Shown: piece after piece, positions 9,210 through 18,744 of the stretch | How the letters are laid out: the number at the start of each line of letters is the position of its first letter | How positions within the stretch are numbered: position 1 is the first letter of the stretch | Assembly (NCBI RefSeq): GCF_001317345.1 | Contig: NZ_JXCG01000003.1 | Coordinates: 243,850 to 307,849, forward strand | Origin: Thermococcus sp. EP1 | GTDB taxonomy: Archaea > Methanobacteriota_B > Thermococci > Thermococcales > Thermococcaceae | Direction: 5' to 3' | DNA length: 64,000 bases | Notes under the pieces: generated by a model | What the model was told of the DNA's origin: nothing | Databases searched by the model: none | The model's input: the letters and a program-made list of their open reading frames with translations, nothing else | Made by a program: the position numbers and the translations under genes

Positions 9210-10673
9210 ATGAGGGTGTTGATACTGGGTGGGGGAACCATCGGAAGGAATGTTGCTCAGGCCCTAAAGGGCGAATTCGAGGTTATTATAATTGAACAAG
9301 ATGAAATTCGGGCAAAATCTCTCAGTGAAAGTGGATTTCATGTAATTCATGGTGATTTCTCTTACACTGCCTCACTCTTAAAAGCTGGAATTGAAAAAGT
9401 AGACCTTGTGATAATTACTACTCTGGACATCGCTAAGGTAAAAAGGACAATTCAAGCTATAAGAAACAACAATTCTGAAGTTCCAATACTTGTTCTGCTA
9501 CCAGATGAGGTCACTGTAGATGATGTTATCTCCCAGATAAAGGAAGAGTTCGAAACTGATGTCAAAATTGATTATGCGATTTCTCCAAGGGTAGCTACTA
9601 TCAAAGTATTAGTTGATACTGTCAAAGGACTTGGAAAAAAGAAAAATGCTACCTTATTATCTAGAAAGCTCTCAGAAATAAAACAAAAAACTGATTCTCT
9701 TTTAATAGTAATGCATGATAACCCGGATCCTGATGCAATGGCGAGTGCCGCTGCTCTCCAGTATATTGCTCAAAACATGGGGCTCCGAAGCACGATAGTT
9801 TATGGGGGAGAAATAACTCATCATGAGAATAGAGCGTTTGTAAACCTGCTTGGTTTGGACATGAGAAAGGTTTCCTTAGGCTCTTACGAAGTTAAACGAC
9901 ATTCTGCAATAGCTTTAGTTGATTGTCAACCTAATGGAAATCTTAGTGTCCTAGACGACGAAGATCTGAAGAGAATAGAGATATTGATAGATCATCATCA
10001 ACTTCTTCAGAACCTAGACGAAAAGCTTCCCAAAACCACTTTTATTGACATACGATCTGATGTTAACTCTACATCTTCTATAATGGCAGAATATCTCCAA
10101 AACCTCAACATGGAGGTCAGTAATATCTTGGGGACTAGTTTGTTTTATGGAATATATATAGACACAAAGAAGTTTTCGAAACTCAGTACCACGGACCTTG
10201 AGGCACTTGAGTTTTTGACTGGTAAAGTGGATTATGAGATTTTAGAAAAGATAGAATATCCTGATATCTCGATAGAAACTGCAGAGATATTGGCAAAAGC
10301 TATTTTAAACAGAAAAGCCTTTAAGAATGTTGTTATCTCAAATGTGGGATTCATAACGAATAGAGATGCTATTCCCGAATCTGCTGATTTTCTGCTTAGA
10401 CTTGAAGGAGTTAATACAGTAGTTGTATTTGGCATTGTGGATGATAGGATTGAAATTTCAGCAAGAACAAGGGACGTTAGGGTGAATGTAGGAAGAGTTT
10501 TAAAAGATGCCTTTGGAGACATAGGAAGTGGCGGGGGGCATCCCCAATCTGGAGGAGCTAGAATTCCACTGGGGATCTTTAAACTTGCTAAAGACAAAAG
10601 TTCTCTCTTAAAATTAGTAGAAGAGGCAATAACAGAGAAGTTTTTGGAAGCTCTAAATGTAAAGGAGACCTAA
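9210..10673 (+). CDS. TrkA-N / DHH-DHHA1 phosphoesterase fusion
   Basis: Residues 1-130 are a TrkA-N/RCK nucleotide-binding Rossmann domain (MRVLILGGGTIGRNVAQAL). The rest is a RecJ-like DHH phosphoesterase: the metal motif DNPDPDAMASAAAL, IDHHQ, and the DHHA1 motif GSGGGHPQSGG near the C-terminus. DHH-DHHA1 enzymes of this size hydrolyse nanoRNA or cyclic dinucleotides such as c-di-AMP; the RCK-like domain suggests ligand sensing. The substrate is therefore open. ATG was chosen because AGGTGAG stands before it. A TATA-like CATATATTTAAG lies about 30 bases upstream. Its last bases overlap the end of the convergent PRC-barrel gene. Confidence 0.88.
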   Translation: MRVLILGGGTIGRNVAQALKGEFEVIIIEQDEIRAKSLSESGFHVIHGDFSYTASLLKAGIEKVDLVIITTLDIAKVKRTIQAIRNNNSEVPILVLLPDEVTVDDVISQIKEEFETDVKIDYAISPRVATIKVLVDTVKGLGKKKNATLLSRKLSEIKQKTDSLLIVMHDNPDPDAMASAAALQYIAQNMGLRSTIVYGGEITHHENRAFVNLLGLDMRKVSLGSYEVKRHSAIALVDCQPNGNLSVLDDEDLKRIEILIDHHQLLQNLDEKLPKTTFIDIRSDVNSTSSIMAEYLQNLNMEVSNILGTSLFYGIYIDTKKFSKLSTTDLEALEFLTGKVDYEILEKIEYPDISIETAEILAKAILNRKAFKNVVISNVGFITNRDAIPESADFLLRLEGVNTVVVFGIVDDRIEISARTRDVRVNVGRVLKDAFGDIGSGGGHPQSGGARIPLGIFKLAKDKSSLLKLVEEAITEKFLEALNVKET

Positions 10674-10879
10674 CCTTTCTTTGCTTCTATCAATATTATA
10701 TCTCCAATGGCAGATACTCTTTCATATGGAATCCCAACTTTTTCTCCAGGGAGACCTAAAGCAAGGATTTTGCCTCCGCCTGCTTCTATCTCAATAAGCA
10801 CCTCATCAACGTAACCTATATAATATCCAGCGGTATTGTATATCTGCTTCCCATAAATCTTTGATAATCTCATTACCAT
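10670..10879 (-). CDS. PRC-barrel domain protein
   Basis: A 69-residue protein that is just one PRC-barrel: RLSKIYGKQIYNTAGYYIGYVDEVLIEIEAGGGKILAL, a small beta-barrel fold found alone in many archaea and also at the end of the ribosome maturation factor RimM. The solo archaeal forms have no settled function; links with RNA processing and cell division have been proposed. The start at the ATG preceded by GGTGAGCAAC is preferred over an ATG four codons upstream. It overlaps the end of the convergent phosphoesterase gene by four bases. Confidence 0.8.
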   Translation of the reverse strand: MVMRLSKIYGKQIYNTAGYYIGYVDEVLIEIEAGGGKILALGLPGEKVGIPYERVSAIGDIILIEAKKG

Positions 10880-10913
10880 GTTGCTCACCATTTAGAATTG
10901 GAGCTTTATCCTT

Positions 10914-11438
10914 TTAAATTTTCTTACTAAGTCTTGCAGTGTTTTCAAGGAATGACTTCAAGAGAATAACTACAGTGGCAATCACTGCACCGCTGATTCC
11001 AGTGAGAGTTATGCTTTGGATTGCCCCACTGATCTCGTACATATTAAAGTTCATAAATATCAAACTGGCCAAAACAAAGCCACCAAAATATGCAAACGGA
11101 ACTATAGAGACATCTAAAGTGTCTTCCGCTGATACAAGCCCCATGACAAAGACTACAATTACCAAGAGTGAAAAGGAATATAACATCGAGAACTCTATTT
11201 TAATCCACAGCAAATGGAGAATTAAGGTTAAGAGAAAGCCAACTATAAAAGCATATCCACTTGCATTTAGTTTTCCTTTATAACTTCCTAAAACTCCACC
11301 TAGGAATAATCCCAACCCATAGATTGGGAGTAGTGTTCTTGTTGGTGTATATGGTGGATAAATAAGGACTATCAATAAAAAACTCAGTGTTACACCTGCT
11401 CCGCCGTACCCCAAGGAAGAGAGGAGTCTTTTCTTCAC
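10914..11438 (-). CDS. Multispanning membrane protein, unknown
   Basis: A 174-residue, very hydrophobic protein with five or six predicted membrane helices, glycine-rich in the loops (GYGGAGVTL, GLGLFLGGVLGSYKG). I do not recognise a family. Its ATG overlaps the stop of the riboflavin kinase gene (ATGA), so it is translated from the same transcript as the riboflavin kinase, endonuclease V and translin genes. That linkage raises the possibility of a role in flavin uptake, but nothing in the sequence shows it. Confidence 0.72.
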   Translation of the reverse strand: MKKRLLSSLGYGGAGVTLSFLLIVLIYPPYTPTRTLLPIYGLGLFLGGVLGSYKGKLNASGYAFIVGFLLTLILHLLWIKIEFSMLYSFSLLVIVVFVMGLVSAEDTLDVSIVPFAYFGGFVLASLIFMNFNMYEISGAIQSITLTGISGAVIATVVILLKSFLENTARLSKKI

Positions 11439-12070
11439 TTTATAACCTCCACTTTAACTCTAGATCCATCTTTCAAATTAAGTTTTTCTCTAAGACATAT
11501 GGGGGCAATAATCTCAGCAACTCTTGGAGGGTGAATTGTTCTAGATGGAACCACTATTGCTCCACTAATCCCATTTATCATTACCTTATAGGCTTTCACG
11601 TCTCCAAATGTTCTCCCCCCTTTTGAGAAGCCAGGTATTATTATGGGTTCAACATTATAAAGGGCATCATAGATAGTCTTAGGAAAAACCACAAGGATAT
11701 TTAAAGTCCCAGGATAGGGTTCAAACCCAAGATATTCCTTTATCCTGTCTTTGTACTGTTCTACGTAGTATCTTCCTTCTCCAATTCCAGAGACAACTTC
11801 CCCGAGAATATAATTCCCATAGAGGATCTTACCTATGTCTTCGAAAATAGATTCCAGAAATTGTAGCCCACTGGGAGATATCTCAACGAATGTTCTCTTT
11901 CCAAGTGTTTCTTTGATTATATAGCCTTCTTTCTCGAGAGAGTTAAGTCTTCGCATAACTGATTGTGGTGAACTACCAACTTCTCTAGAAAGGTCTCTCA
12001 AGGTTACTTTGATTCTTTCTCCAACAGCTCCTCTTTTTGCAAGTGTTATAATAAGTCTAAGTTCTTCCAT
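11435..12070 (-). CDS. ribK: CTP-dependent riboflavin kinase with N-terminal wHTH (RbkR type)
   Basis: Makes FMN from riboflavin with CTP as phosphate donor. Residues 1-75 are a winged helix-turn-helix ([30 protein letters not shown]); the rest is the archaeal kinase domain with [26 protein letters not shown] and the C-terminal [10 protein letters not shown]...[11 protein letters not shown]. This fusion is the known bifunctional archaeal regulator/kinase RbkR, which also controls riboflavin genes. The start is placed at MEELRLI because AAAGGTGCTGAAA precedes it. It overlaps endonuclease V by 14 bases upstream and the membrane protein by four bases downstream. Confidence 0.92.
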   Translation of the reverse strand: MEELRLIITLAKRGAVGERIKVTLRDLSREVGSSPQSVMRRLNSLEKEGYIIKETLGKRTFVEISPSGLQFLESIFEDIGKILYGNYILGEVVSGIGEGRYYVEQYKDRIKEYLGFEPYPGTLNILVVFPKTIYDALYNVEPIIIPGFSKGGRTFGDVKAYKVMINGISGAIVVPSRTIHPPRVAEIIAPICLREKLNLKDGSRVKVEVIK

Positions 12071-12620
12071 TTTCAGCACCTTTGGAAATTTTATCTGCTA
12101 TTTTCAATGGCCTTGGATACCCACCTTCATTTATGAGTTCTATTATCTCTCTTGCAGAGTCTAGGTTGATTAAGTTGCCAACACTTACATAAGCTTTTCC
12201 AATTTTGATGAAGTTCTTGTTGGTACCATGTAGAGGTTTCTTTGCAACTCCAATAGTGGGTTTTCCAAGTAGAAGTCCTATATGAGATGCTAGTCCGTAT
12301 TCTCTTGGATGGGCTTTTCCGTGGCCTTCTACGAGCAACACATCAAAGGTTTCACCTTTCAATAATATCAAGATTGGTCGGGTCTCTCTCAAGAAAAAAT
12401 ATGTGGGAATATAAGGAAAACTAACTTCAATTTCAATGGTTTTTGTCTTTAAAACTTCACATGAAGGAAACGAGCAGAGAACAAAAGCACCTCTCGCTTT
12501 ATTCTTGCGGTATGAAACGTCCACTGCAGCAATGGTTCTGACTTTTGAAATATCTATGGGCATTTCTACTATTCGTTTTGCCAGTCTTTTTTGGATTTTG
12601 GCAATTTTTTCAAGATTCAT
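12057..12620 (-). CDS. nfi: Endonuclease V
   Basis: Cleaves next to deaminated adenine (inosine) in DNA, and in some homologues RNA. Seen: the first catalytic Asp in TIAAVDVSY near residue 34, the [13 protein letters not shown] segment (PYIP/Y wedge region), [23 protein letters not shown] with the second acidic residue, and GVAKKPL. The 187 aa are a compact archaeal form. It lies between the translin and riboflavin kinase genes and overlaps both, so it belongs to a polycistronic unit. Confidence 0.93.
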   Translation of the reverse strand: MNLEKIAKIQKRLAKRIVEMPIDISKVRTIAAVDVSYRKNKARGAFVLCSFPSCEVLKTKTIEIEVSFPYIPTYFFLRETRPILILLKGETFDVLLVEGHGKAHPREYGLASHIGLLLGKPTIGVAKKPLHGTNKNFIKIGKAYVSVGNLINLDSAREIIELINEGGYPRPLKIADKISKGAENGRT

Positions 12621-13230
12621 TTCTCCACTCCTCGAGTTTCTTCTCGAGACCTTTATTTATCTTGGCTCGGACCAGATCCTCAAGAGTCTTCTCAAGAATA
12701 TATCGGGCCTGGTCTTGTTTTTGTCTTATATTCACTAGACCTTTTGGGTATTCCAGCGTAACAAGCTCGTTGTAGATTTTTTCCATAAAATCATAGACTT
12801 CTTGAGCTCTTTCTAAATCTCCTTTCAGCAATAATGTGAGAAAATACCTCCTTAGCTCTCCTATAAAATCTCCAATCCCTAGAGCATAATCAGCCTCTGG
12901 AACTTTAATTTCTTTGGGCGTTGGAAAATCTTTTCCTAAGAGGTAATTATAGAAGAGAGTTGCCTCTACATATTCCTGATGAGCATTTTGCACATATCCG
13001 GTAAAATAAAGGTCCCTATGTTCTTTAAGCATCTCTCTTAGTTCATTAACTAGTTTTTCCACTCTTTTCAATCTTTCCTCAGCGGTTTTAAATTCTCCCC
13101 TATGAAGTGCTTTTATGGAATCCCCACTTAGGCGAACAATCTCTCTGGTGAGTTTTAACGTTCTCTCTCGCACTTCATCTTTTCTATCCAGAACGTCTCG
13201 TATTTCTCTTATTATCTCAGAAATGTTCAT
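12610..13230 (-). CDS. Archaeal translin-family protein
   Basis: A 206-residue all-helical protein of the translin/TRAX family, which forms octameric shells that bind and cut single-stranded RNA. Matching features are the long heptad-like first helix ([36 protein letters not shown]), the [12 protein letters not shown] helix and [17 protein letters not shown], typical of translin. The frame is open further upstream, but that extension runs through the structured RNA; the ATG after GGTGGTGTTA is the sound start. The 3' end overlaps endonuclease V by 11 bases. Confidence 0.88.
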   Translation of the reverse strand: MNISEIIREIRDVLDRKDEVRERTLKLTREIVRLSGDSIKALHRGEFKTAEERLKRVEKLVNELREMLKEHRDLYFTGYVQNAHQEYVEATLFYNYLLGKDFPTPKEIKVPEADYALGIGDFIGELRRYFLTLLLKGDLERAQEVYDFMEKIYNELVTLEYPKGLVNIRQKQDQARYILEKTLEDLVRAKINKGLEKKLEEWRNES

Positions 13231-13274
13231 TAACACCACCCAAAAGTTTTTGACATAATGAGATAAAAACCTTC

Positions 13275-13432
13275 GGTTGTGGGCTTGGCATATCCTCTCA
13301 CCTTCATTGTGGGCCATTTTCGGCCATCTCAGGTGATCCCGGAGACCAAGCCCTGTCCACCCGGCATCGTCCCCAGAATTCATAGCTGCCCTAGGGCTCC
13401 TTCGGTCGGGCTACCGGGTGGGTCGGATGCGT
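13275..13432 (-). ncRNA. Two-hairpin H/ACA guide-type RNA
   Basis: GC-rich block in AT-rich DNA. On the minus strand hairpin 1 has an eight-pair stem CCACCCGG/CCGGGTGG (13414-13421 with 13357-13364) followed at once by ACA (13354-13356). Hairpin 2 has an eight-pair stem GGGCTTGG/CCAAGCCC (13346-13353 with 13281-13288) followed at once by ACA (13278-13280). In hairpin 2 an upper CACCT/AGGTG stem leads into GAGA...ATGA, which could form a kink-turn. A TATA-like GTTAAAATTCC lies about 25 bases upstream of the inferred 5' end. It precedes the translin gene on the same strand. The ends are approximate. Confidence 0.78.
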
Positions 13433-13518
13433 ATTTAATTTCTATTGCTTGGAATTTTAACTTTTTGTCTTTGGTATAACTAGCAGTTATATATTTGGGT
13501 AAATATCATGCCGAAAGA

Positions 13519-13526
13519 TATATAAA
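13519..13526 (+). promoter_or_regulatory. TATA box and BRE of SAM synthetase
   Basis: TATATAAA preceded by the purine-rich CGAAAGA (BRE-like). It is 55 bases upstream of the ATG and gives a leader of roughly 25 bases with a GAGGTGATG ribosome binding site. It lies downstream of the structured RNA block, so that block is not in the metK leader. Confidence 0.8.
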
Positions 13527-13573
13527 GGGACCTTCAAAGCTATGCACGTAAGAGTTCATTTGAGGTGATGATC

Positions 13574-14791
13574 ATGGTTGAGAAGAATAGGAACATTGTT
13601 GTTGAAGATCTTGTGAGGACTCCAGTTGAGATGCAAAAGGTAGAACTTGTAGAAAGAAAAGGAATTGGTCACCCAGATAGTATAGCCGATGGAATTGCTG
13701 AGGCAGTTAGCAGAGCACTTTCGAGGGAGTACATAAAGCGCTATGGAATAATCCTTCACCACAACACAGATCAAGTTGAGGTGGTTGGTGGAAGAGCATA
13801 CCCAAGATTTGGGGGCGGTGAGGTTATAAAGCCAATATATATTCTCCTCTCTGGTAGGGCAGTTGAATTTGTAGACAGAGAAATGTTCCCAGTTCATGAA
13901 GTGGCGATTAAAGCGGCCAAGGAGTACCTTAGGAAAACTGTTAGACACTTGGAGGTTGACAATCATGTAGTGATTGATTCAAGAATTGGCCAAGGAAGTG
14001 TTGACTTAGTTGGAGTTTTTAATAAGGTGAAGGAGAATCCGATTCCATTTTCTAATGATACTTCATTTGGTGTGGGGTATGCTCCTTTGAGTGAGACTGA
14101 GAAAATAGTACTTGAGACTGAAAGGTTGTTAAACAGCGTAAAATTCAAGAAAGAATGGCCTGCTGTTGGAGAAGATATCAAAGTTATGGGCCTTAGAAAA
14201 GGAGATGAAATTGACCTTACAATAGCAGCTGCAATAGTTGATAGTGAAGTCCAAAGCCCACAGGAATACTTAGAGGTTAAGGAGGGCATATACAGAGCTG
14301 TTAAGGAGCTTGTTGCTCAATATACCCAAAGAAAAGTCAATGTGTATGTCAACACAGCTGATGACCCTGAGAAGGACATCTATTACATAACTGTAACTGG
14401 AACAAGTGCCGAAGCAGGTGATGATGGTAGTGTCGGAAGAGGAAACAGAGTAAATGGGTTGATTTCTCCCAACAGACACATGAGCATGGAGGCTGCAGCC
14501 GGCAAAAACCCAGTCAGTCACGTAGGTAAAATCTATAATATCCTTGCTAACTTGATTGCAAAAGACATTGCGGAGCAAATTGATGGAGTTCAAGAGGTTT
14601 ATGTAAGGCTTCTTAGCCAAATAGGAAAGCCCATTGATGAACCCTTGGTCGCAAGTATTCAAATAATTCCAGAAAACGGGTATAAAGTAGAACAATTTGA
14701 GAGACAAGCATATGAAATAGCTGATGAATGGCTAGCAAATATAACAAAAATCCAAAAAATGATATTGGAAGACAAAATCAATGTTTTCTGA
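13574..14791 (+). CDS. mat: S-adenosylmethionine synthetase, archaeal type
   Basis: Makes SAM from methionine and ATP. It belongs to the archaeal class with no obvious similarity to bacterial MetK. Seen: [21 protein letters not shown] near residue 25, [34 protein letters not shown] and [19 protein letters not shown]. Its 405 aa match the family over the full length. ATG codons lie at 13568 and 13574; MVEKNRN is chosen from the ribosome-binding-site spacing and the usual N-terminus. It is monocistronic with a strong TATA box. Confidence 0.97.
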   Translation: MVEKNRNIVVEDLVRTPVEMQKVELVERKGIGHPDSIADGIAEAVSRALSREYIKRYGIILHHNTDQVEVVGGRAYPRFGGGEVIKPIYILLSGRAVEFVDREMFPVHEVAIKAAKEYLRKTVRHLEVDNHVVIDSRIGQGSVDLVGVFNKVKENPIPFSNDTSFGVGYAPLSETEKIVLETERLLNSVKFKKEWPAVGEDIKVMGLRKGDEIDLTIAAAIVDSEVQSPQEYLEVKEGIYRAVKELVAQYTQRKVNVYVNTADDPEKDIYYITVTGTSAEAGDDGSVGRGNRVNGLISPNRHMSMEAAAGKNPVSHVGKIYNILANLIAKDIAEQIDGVQEVYVRLLSQIGKPIDEPLVASIQIIPENGYKVEQFERQAYEIADEWLANITKIQKMILEDKINVF

Positions 14792-14792
14792 T

Positions 14793-14921
14793 TTAACTTG
14801 TGCTTTTTTTCATCTTTTCTTGCATGAGGATTCTTAAGATTCTGGCCTCTTCGAGCATCAATTTTTCTTTTTGTTTTTTAATAATTTCAAGCTTTTTTTG
14901 CAACAATTTGTCATCTCTCAT
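14793..14921 (-). CDS. Possible 42-residue coiled-coil microprotein
   Basis: A short leftward frame encodes MRDDKLLQKKLEIIKKQK and continues as one charged helix (EKLMLEEARILRILMQEK). GGTGAT stands about seven bases before the ATG, and TTTTTAAATG further upstream could serve as TATA. Spacing of leucines and isoleucines fits a coiled coil. It converges on the metK stop. It fills an otherwise empty intergenic stretch of 267 bases. I do not recognise a family; AT-rich chance ORFs look similar, so conservation must decide. Confidence 0.5.
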   Translation of the reverse strand: MRDDKLLQKKLEIIKKQKEKLMLEEARILRILMQEKMKKSTS

Positions 14922-15058
14922 GAACAAATCACCAAGATATATATGCACTTATCATTTAAAAATCTTCCGTTTAATGCCTAGTATTCTATCGACAATCAGC
15001 GTAAAAAACCATATCTTTAAAAACCTTAAGTTAATAAATTATGTAAGGGGGTGAAGAA

Positions 15059-15613
15059 ATGATTATAGCCATAAGTGGAACACCTGGCGTTGGGAAAACT
15101 ACTGTAGCAAAACTCTTAGCAAAAAAATTAGGTTATGATTACGTTGATTTGAGAGAATTTGCCCTGAGATATGGAGTAGGTGAGATGAAAGGAGAGGAAC
15201 TCGAGGTTGAGATTGACGAACTCGCATATTATGTTGAGAGGAAGTTAAAAGGGAAAGATTTGGTGCTTGATGGTCATTTAAGTCATTTAATGCCAGTGGA
15301 TCAGATCATAGTGCTTCGAGCTCATCCAAAGATAATTGGAGAGCGTTTAAAAGAGAGGGGTTATAGCAAAGAGAAGATAAGTGAGAATGTAGAGGCCGAG
15401 CTGGTAGATGTTTGCCTGCTTGAAGCCCTTGATGAAAACGAGAACATTATAGAAATAGATACTACTAATAAGACACCTGAAGAGGTAGTTGATGAAATCT
15501 TAAATCTCTTTGAAAAAGGGGTGAAAAGAAGATTAGGTGTTGTAGATTGGACTAAGGTTTATGATGAAGTTATCCCCTATCTTGATCTTGGAGGTGGTGA
15601 CGAATGGGTCTAG
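15059..15613 (+). CDS. AK6/Fap7-type adenylate kinase
   Basis: A small P-loop kinase of the AK6 family (human AK6, yeast Fap7), which acts on AMP and, in eukaryotes and archaea, assists 18S/16S rRNA maturation on the small subunit. The Walker A is [12 protein letters not shown] at residue 7. The [20 protein letters not shown] segment and the [13 protein letters not shown] tail are characteristic. Length 184 aa. The upstream GGGGTGAAGAA supplies the ribosome binding site. The HtpX gene starts ten bases before its stop, so they share a transcript. Confidence 0.9.
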   Translation: MIIAISGTPGVGKTTVAKLLAKKLGYDYVDLREFALRYGVGEMKGEELEVEIDELAYYVERKLKGKDLVLDGHLSHLMPVDQIIVLRAHPKIIGERLKERGYSKEKISENVEAELVDVCLLEALDENENIIEIDTTNKTPEEVVDEILNLFEKGVKRRLGVVDWTKVYDEVIPYLDLGGGDEWV

Positions 15614-16482
15614 GTCTATGGTTAAGAACAGGATTGCTTATGGCTTTCCTCACAGGTCTTTTAATGGCGATAGGATATGTCTTAGGTAGTGAAACTGGAA
15701 TGTTCTTTGCCTTCATGTTCGCGTTGTTTATGAATTTTTTCAGCTACTGGTATAGTGATAGAATTGTCTTGACTTGGTATAGAGCTAGAATCATAGAGGA
15801 AGAAGAAGCTCCAGAACTGTACGAAATCGTTAGGGGGCTCGCTCAGGAAGCCGGGATACCAACTCCGAGAATAGCCATAATACCAACTGACATTCCAAAT
15901 GCCTTTGCCACTGGGAGAAATCCAGAACATGCTGTTGTTGCAGTAACCCAAGGTTTGCTGAGAATTCTTAATAGAGATGAGCTCGAAGGAGTAATAGCTC
16001 ATGAACTGAGCCACATAAAGAATCGTGATGTTTTAATCCAAACATTAGCTGCCGTAATGGCTGGAGCAATAATAATGGTGGGAAGATGGGCTGGTTGGAT
16101 GCTCTGGCTTGGTGGATTTGGAGGAAGAGATAGAGATGAAAGCGCTGGAGGTGCATTAGGAGCAATACTTCTTATAGTATTAGCACCAATAGCTGCAATG
16201 CTGATTCAAATGGCAATAAGCAGGGCTAGGGAATATCTAGCCGATGAAACTGGGGCAAAAATAAGTGGGAAACCATGGGCTCTTGCAAGGGCACTTGAGA
16301 AGATTGAATACTATGTTTCAAGGAAACCCCTAAAAGACGGGAACCCTGCAACAGCTCACATGTTCATAGTAAACCCATTCAAGGGAGTCAGCTTTGCTGA
16401 ACTCTTCTCAACTCATCCACCAACATACAAAAGAATCGAGAGACTCAGAAGGATAGCAGAGAACATGGGTATTGCATTTTGA
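15604..16482 (+). CDS. htpX: HtpX-type M48 membrane metalloprotease
   Basis: Membrane-bound zinc protease for misfolded membrane proteins. Two N-terminal membrane helices (to about residue 50) precede the catalytic [10 protein letters not shown] at about residue 138; two further helices follow, then [11 protein letters not shown] carrying the third zinc ligand Glu. The 292 aa are normal for HtpX. The ATG overlaps the kinase stop and is preceded by GGAGGTGGTGA. Confidence 0.95.
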   Translation: MGLGLWLRTGLLMAFLTGLLMAIGYVLGSETGMFFAFMFALFMNFFSYWYSDRIVLTWYRARIIEEEEAPELYEIVRGLAQEAGIPTPRIAIIPTDIPNAFATGRNPEHAVVAVTQGLLRILNRDELEGVIAHELSHIKNRDVLIQTLAAVMAGAIIMVGRWAGWMLWLGGFGGRDRDESAGGALGAILLIVLAPIAAMLIQMAISRAREYLADETGAKISGKPWALARALEKIEYYVSRKPLKDGNPATAHMFIVNPFKGVSFAELFSTHPPTYKRIERLRRIAENMGIAF

Positions 16483-16555
16483 TTTCACTTTTAATTTTCT
16501 TGAAGTTGTCGAAAGGAATTTATATTTTCATGAATAACTTTTCTCTGATGGGATC

Positions 16556-17554
16556 ATGAAACGGACAGTCGGACTAATTGCTATTGTGATTGTGCTCTCT
16601 TCTGCTTATTATCTTAGTGCGCTCAGAGAAAAACCTCAAAATTGGAGCGAGGAAGATCTCTACCTTTGGAGAGCAAAAATCGAACGTTTAGCTTTAAATC
16701 CGGATTATGGAATAGGAGCTGTATGGCTTGGAAAAGACAGCCTGGCGAGGGATAATTACATTCATATTGCGATAAGCCCATATGGTGATAAGGAAGCACT
16801 CATAAACGCTATAAAGGAAGAAGGAATACCTTCAGAGGCTGTTAAAATTGAAGTTTGGGGTGAATATGACGAAGATTTTACGAAGCCTGAGCCTACATGC
16901 CCTATTGAATACACCAACACTAGAGGTAGGGAATTGGAAAAGGATGTGACAATATACACAAGTTTTGGAACAAGCGGCATGTATTACTTGAAGCTCTTGG
17001 CTTGTGAGGAAGATGGGAGCAATCTAAAACTCACATTCAAGCTCTGGAAGTGCAATCCAGCATCGGTCATGTGTACTGATGATCTCGTCTTTCCGGCATT
17101 TGGGATTAGATTTTTGAAGGATTACCAGAACGTTAGAGTGACAATTCTGGCAGATAGCTGGAAAGGGAAAGGCATAGGCATTTATACTTTTAACCTCACA
17201 TACAAACCCCTCTGGATTCTTTATGAGGATGGCGAAGAAAGAAAGGAGATGTACATTTATAGGGATGGATGGATTAGAGTTCTCTACTCTCCTCCATCAA
17301 AAGAGGCTCTTGAAGCTTTCGGGAGTCCCTATATCCAACTCTATCCTTGGGAGCTTTTCGATAAGTATGGACATAACCTAACAAAACTCAACCAAGAAAT
17401 CTTGGCAATCGCTAAGAAAAATGGGTACAGAACAGAGGAGAAGAACAAGTTAATATTTGTGTATGTACCGGACTTCAGTAAAGAAGTGCTGGGAAAAGTA
17501 AAGAGTGAGTTTGGAGAATACGTTCAAGCAATAGTCCTGAAGAAAAGTGAATAG
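16556..17554 (+). CDS. Signal-anchored extracellular protein, unknown
   Basis: A 332-residue protein with one N-terminal hydrophobic segment (VGLIAIVIVLSSAYYLSAL) right after a basic start, so it is secreted or anchored facing out. No lipobox is seen. The remainder is rich in aromatic and charged residues and has scattered cysteines (PTCPIE, LLACEED, WKCNPASVMCTDD) that could form disulfides. I recognise no family. A TATA-like TTTATATTTT lies about 33 bases before the ATG, so it has its own promoter with a very short leader. Confidence 0.72.
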   Translation: MKRTVGLIAIVIVLSSAYYLSALREKPQNWSEEDLYLWRAKIERLALNPDYGIGAVWLGKDSLARDNYIHIAISPYGDKEALINAIKEEGIPSEAVKIEVWGEYDEDFTKPEPTCPIEYTNTRGRELEKDVTIYTSFGTSGMYYLKLLACEEDGSNLKLTFKLWKCNPASVMCTDDLVFPAFGIRFLKDYQNVRVTILADSWKGKGIGIYTFNLTYKPLWILYEDGEERKEMYIYRDGWIRVLYSPPSKEALEAFGSPYIQLYPWELFDKYGHNLTKLNQEILAIAKKNGYRTEEKNKLIFVYVPDFSKEVLGKVKSEFGEYVQAIVLKKSE

Positions 17555-17613
17555 TTGTTCAATGTGTAGAGAGAAAGACTTAAATACCCTCTCCCCACTT
17601 CAGAACGGTAACC

Positions 17614-18744
17614 ATGAAGAAGCTCGGCGATATTCTCAAGGAAGTGCTCAAAGAAAAAGGTATAGAAAAAATAGGGAGTTTGTCGAGAAGAATCCCGAAT
17701 AGATCCTCCGATAAACCTCTTCAGGAGATTGCAATAGCTCTCTTAGAAAACAAGGGAGTTATTGTGCAGGTTAATGAGCCCACGACAATAGCATGGGATC
17801 TTGAAGGGAGGCAAACCGATAAAGCACTCTTTGCTTATGTCCCTTCAAATTCCTCTCATCTTCACAAATTTAAAGTTATAATAACGGGAAATGATCTCAG
17901 AGAAAAAATTTCTCAATCAAAATGGCCTTATTTTGTAATTGATCTTATGCACTGGGATAAGCATACAGAAAAGGAGAAGAAAAAAGTTGCTCTTCAAGCT
18001 TCCCAAAGTTATGGTGTGATTAGGGACTATCTATGGGGAGATCGCTTAGCTTTGACGTGGGTTAATGAAGAATTCAAAAAGCTTGCAAACTTTCCCCTCA
18101 ATAAAATCACCTCATATGAAGGTTCAACTGCAGAATTCCTTAAAAAAGAAGGTATAGATGAAGTTGTTCTTCTTGATCCTTGGGCTGAAAAAGATTTAAG
18201 TAAAGAGGATTTTTCTACAGGAGCATTTATCATAGGTGGAATCGTTGACACTGGAGGAACGAAGAAAAAAACTACTCCAAAAATTGGTGAAGAATTGGAG
18301 AGAGTGGGGATTAAGGTTAAGAGGCGAAAGATATCCTTGAAGGGAGATGTAATCGGAGTTCCAGATAGAATAAATCTGATACTTGAATTGCTGCTTAAGA
18401 TGGTTGTGGAGGGCAAAGATATGGATAAAGCAATTCTAGAAGTTCAATCACCGCTACATGCAAAGTGGAGGCTTAGAAAAGAGTTGCCTAAGCATAAAAT
18501 CAGGTTTCTGATCGATGGAAGAAAGTTTCTGATCGTTGAAAAGGAACTTTTTGATGAATACTCTAAATGGCTCAACATAAGGTGGGAAGATTTTGTTCAG
18601 GTTTTGAGAGAGCTTGGGTTCGTAGCTCTGGAAAGAAAGAGAATTCAACATCTTAACAAAATCTCAACCCCACGAATAATAAATGGCAAGCTTTATCGTG
18701 TTATTTTGTTGAAAAGAGCCGAGATGCTTTGCTATAATTGTTAA
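17614..18744 (+). CDS. trm10: Trm10-family tRNA m1G9/m1A9 methyltransferase (SPOUT)
   Basis: Methylates N1 of the purine at tRNA position 9. The C-terminal half is a SPOUT domain; the family signature is FIIGGIVDTGGTKKKT near residue 205, equivalent to the IGGLVD loop of yeast Trm10 that holds the catalytic Asp and SAM. VIGVPDRINLILELL follows, as in other members. The archaeal enzymes have N- and C-terminal extensions and this 376-residue protein matches that architecture; the T. kodakarensis homologue is reported to modify both G and A. It has a putative promoter of its own (CTTAAATACC) ahead of the ATG. Confidence 0.82.
   Translation: MKKLGDILKEVLKEKGIEKIGSLSRRIPNRSSDKPLQEIAIALLENKGVIVQVNEPTTIAWDLEGRQTDKALFAYVPSNSSHLHKFKVIITGNDLREKISQSKWPYFVIDLMHWDKHTEKEKKKVALQASQSYGVIRDYLWGDRLALTWVNEEFKKLANFPLNKITSYEGSTAEFLKKEGIDEVVLLDPWAEKDLSKEDFSTGAFIIGGIVDTGGTKKKTTPKIGEELERVGIKVKRRKISLKGDVIGVPDRINLILELLLKMVVEGKDMDKAILEVQSPLHAKWRLRKELPKHKIRFLIDGRKFLIVEKELFDEYSKWLNIRWEDFVQVLRELGFVALERKRIQHLNKISTPRIINGKLYRVILLKRAEMLCYNC

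Noticed and set aside
13231..13383. 51-residue N-terminal extension of translin
   Set aside because: It translates the H/ACA-type RNA; the ATG at 13230 has GGTGGTG in front and the family start.
13275..13432. Plus-strand structured leader (SAM riboswitch) for the SAM synthetase gene
   Set aside because: The TATA box of the SAM synthetase gene lies downstream of this block, so it is not transcribed into that mRNA. ACA directly after both stems on the minus strand fits an H/ACA RNA better.
14800..15054. 84-codon plus-strand reading frame after metK
   Set aside because: Low-complexity, Phe/Ser/Leu-rich product with no start signals; the opposite frame has a ribosome binding site and a helical product.
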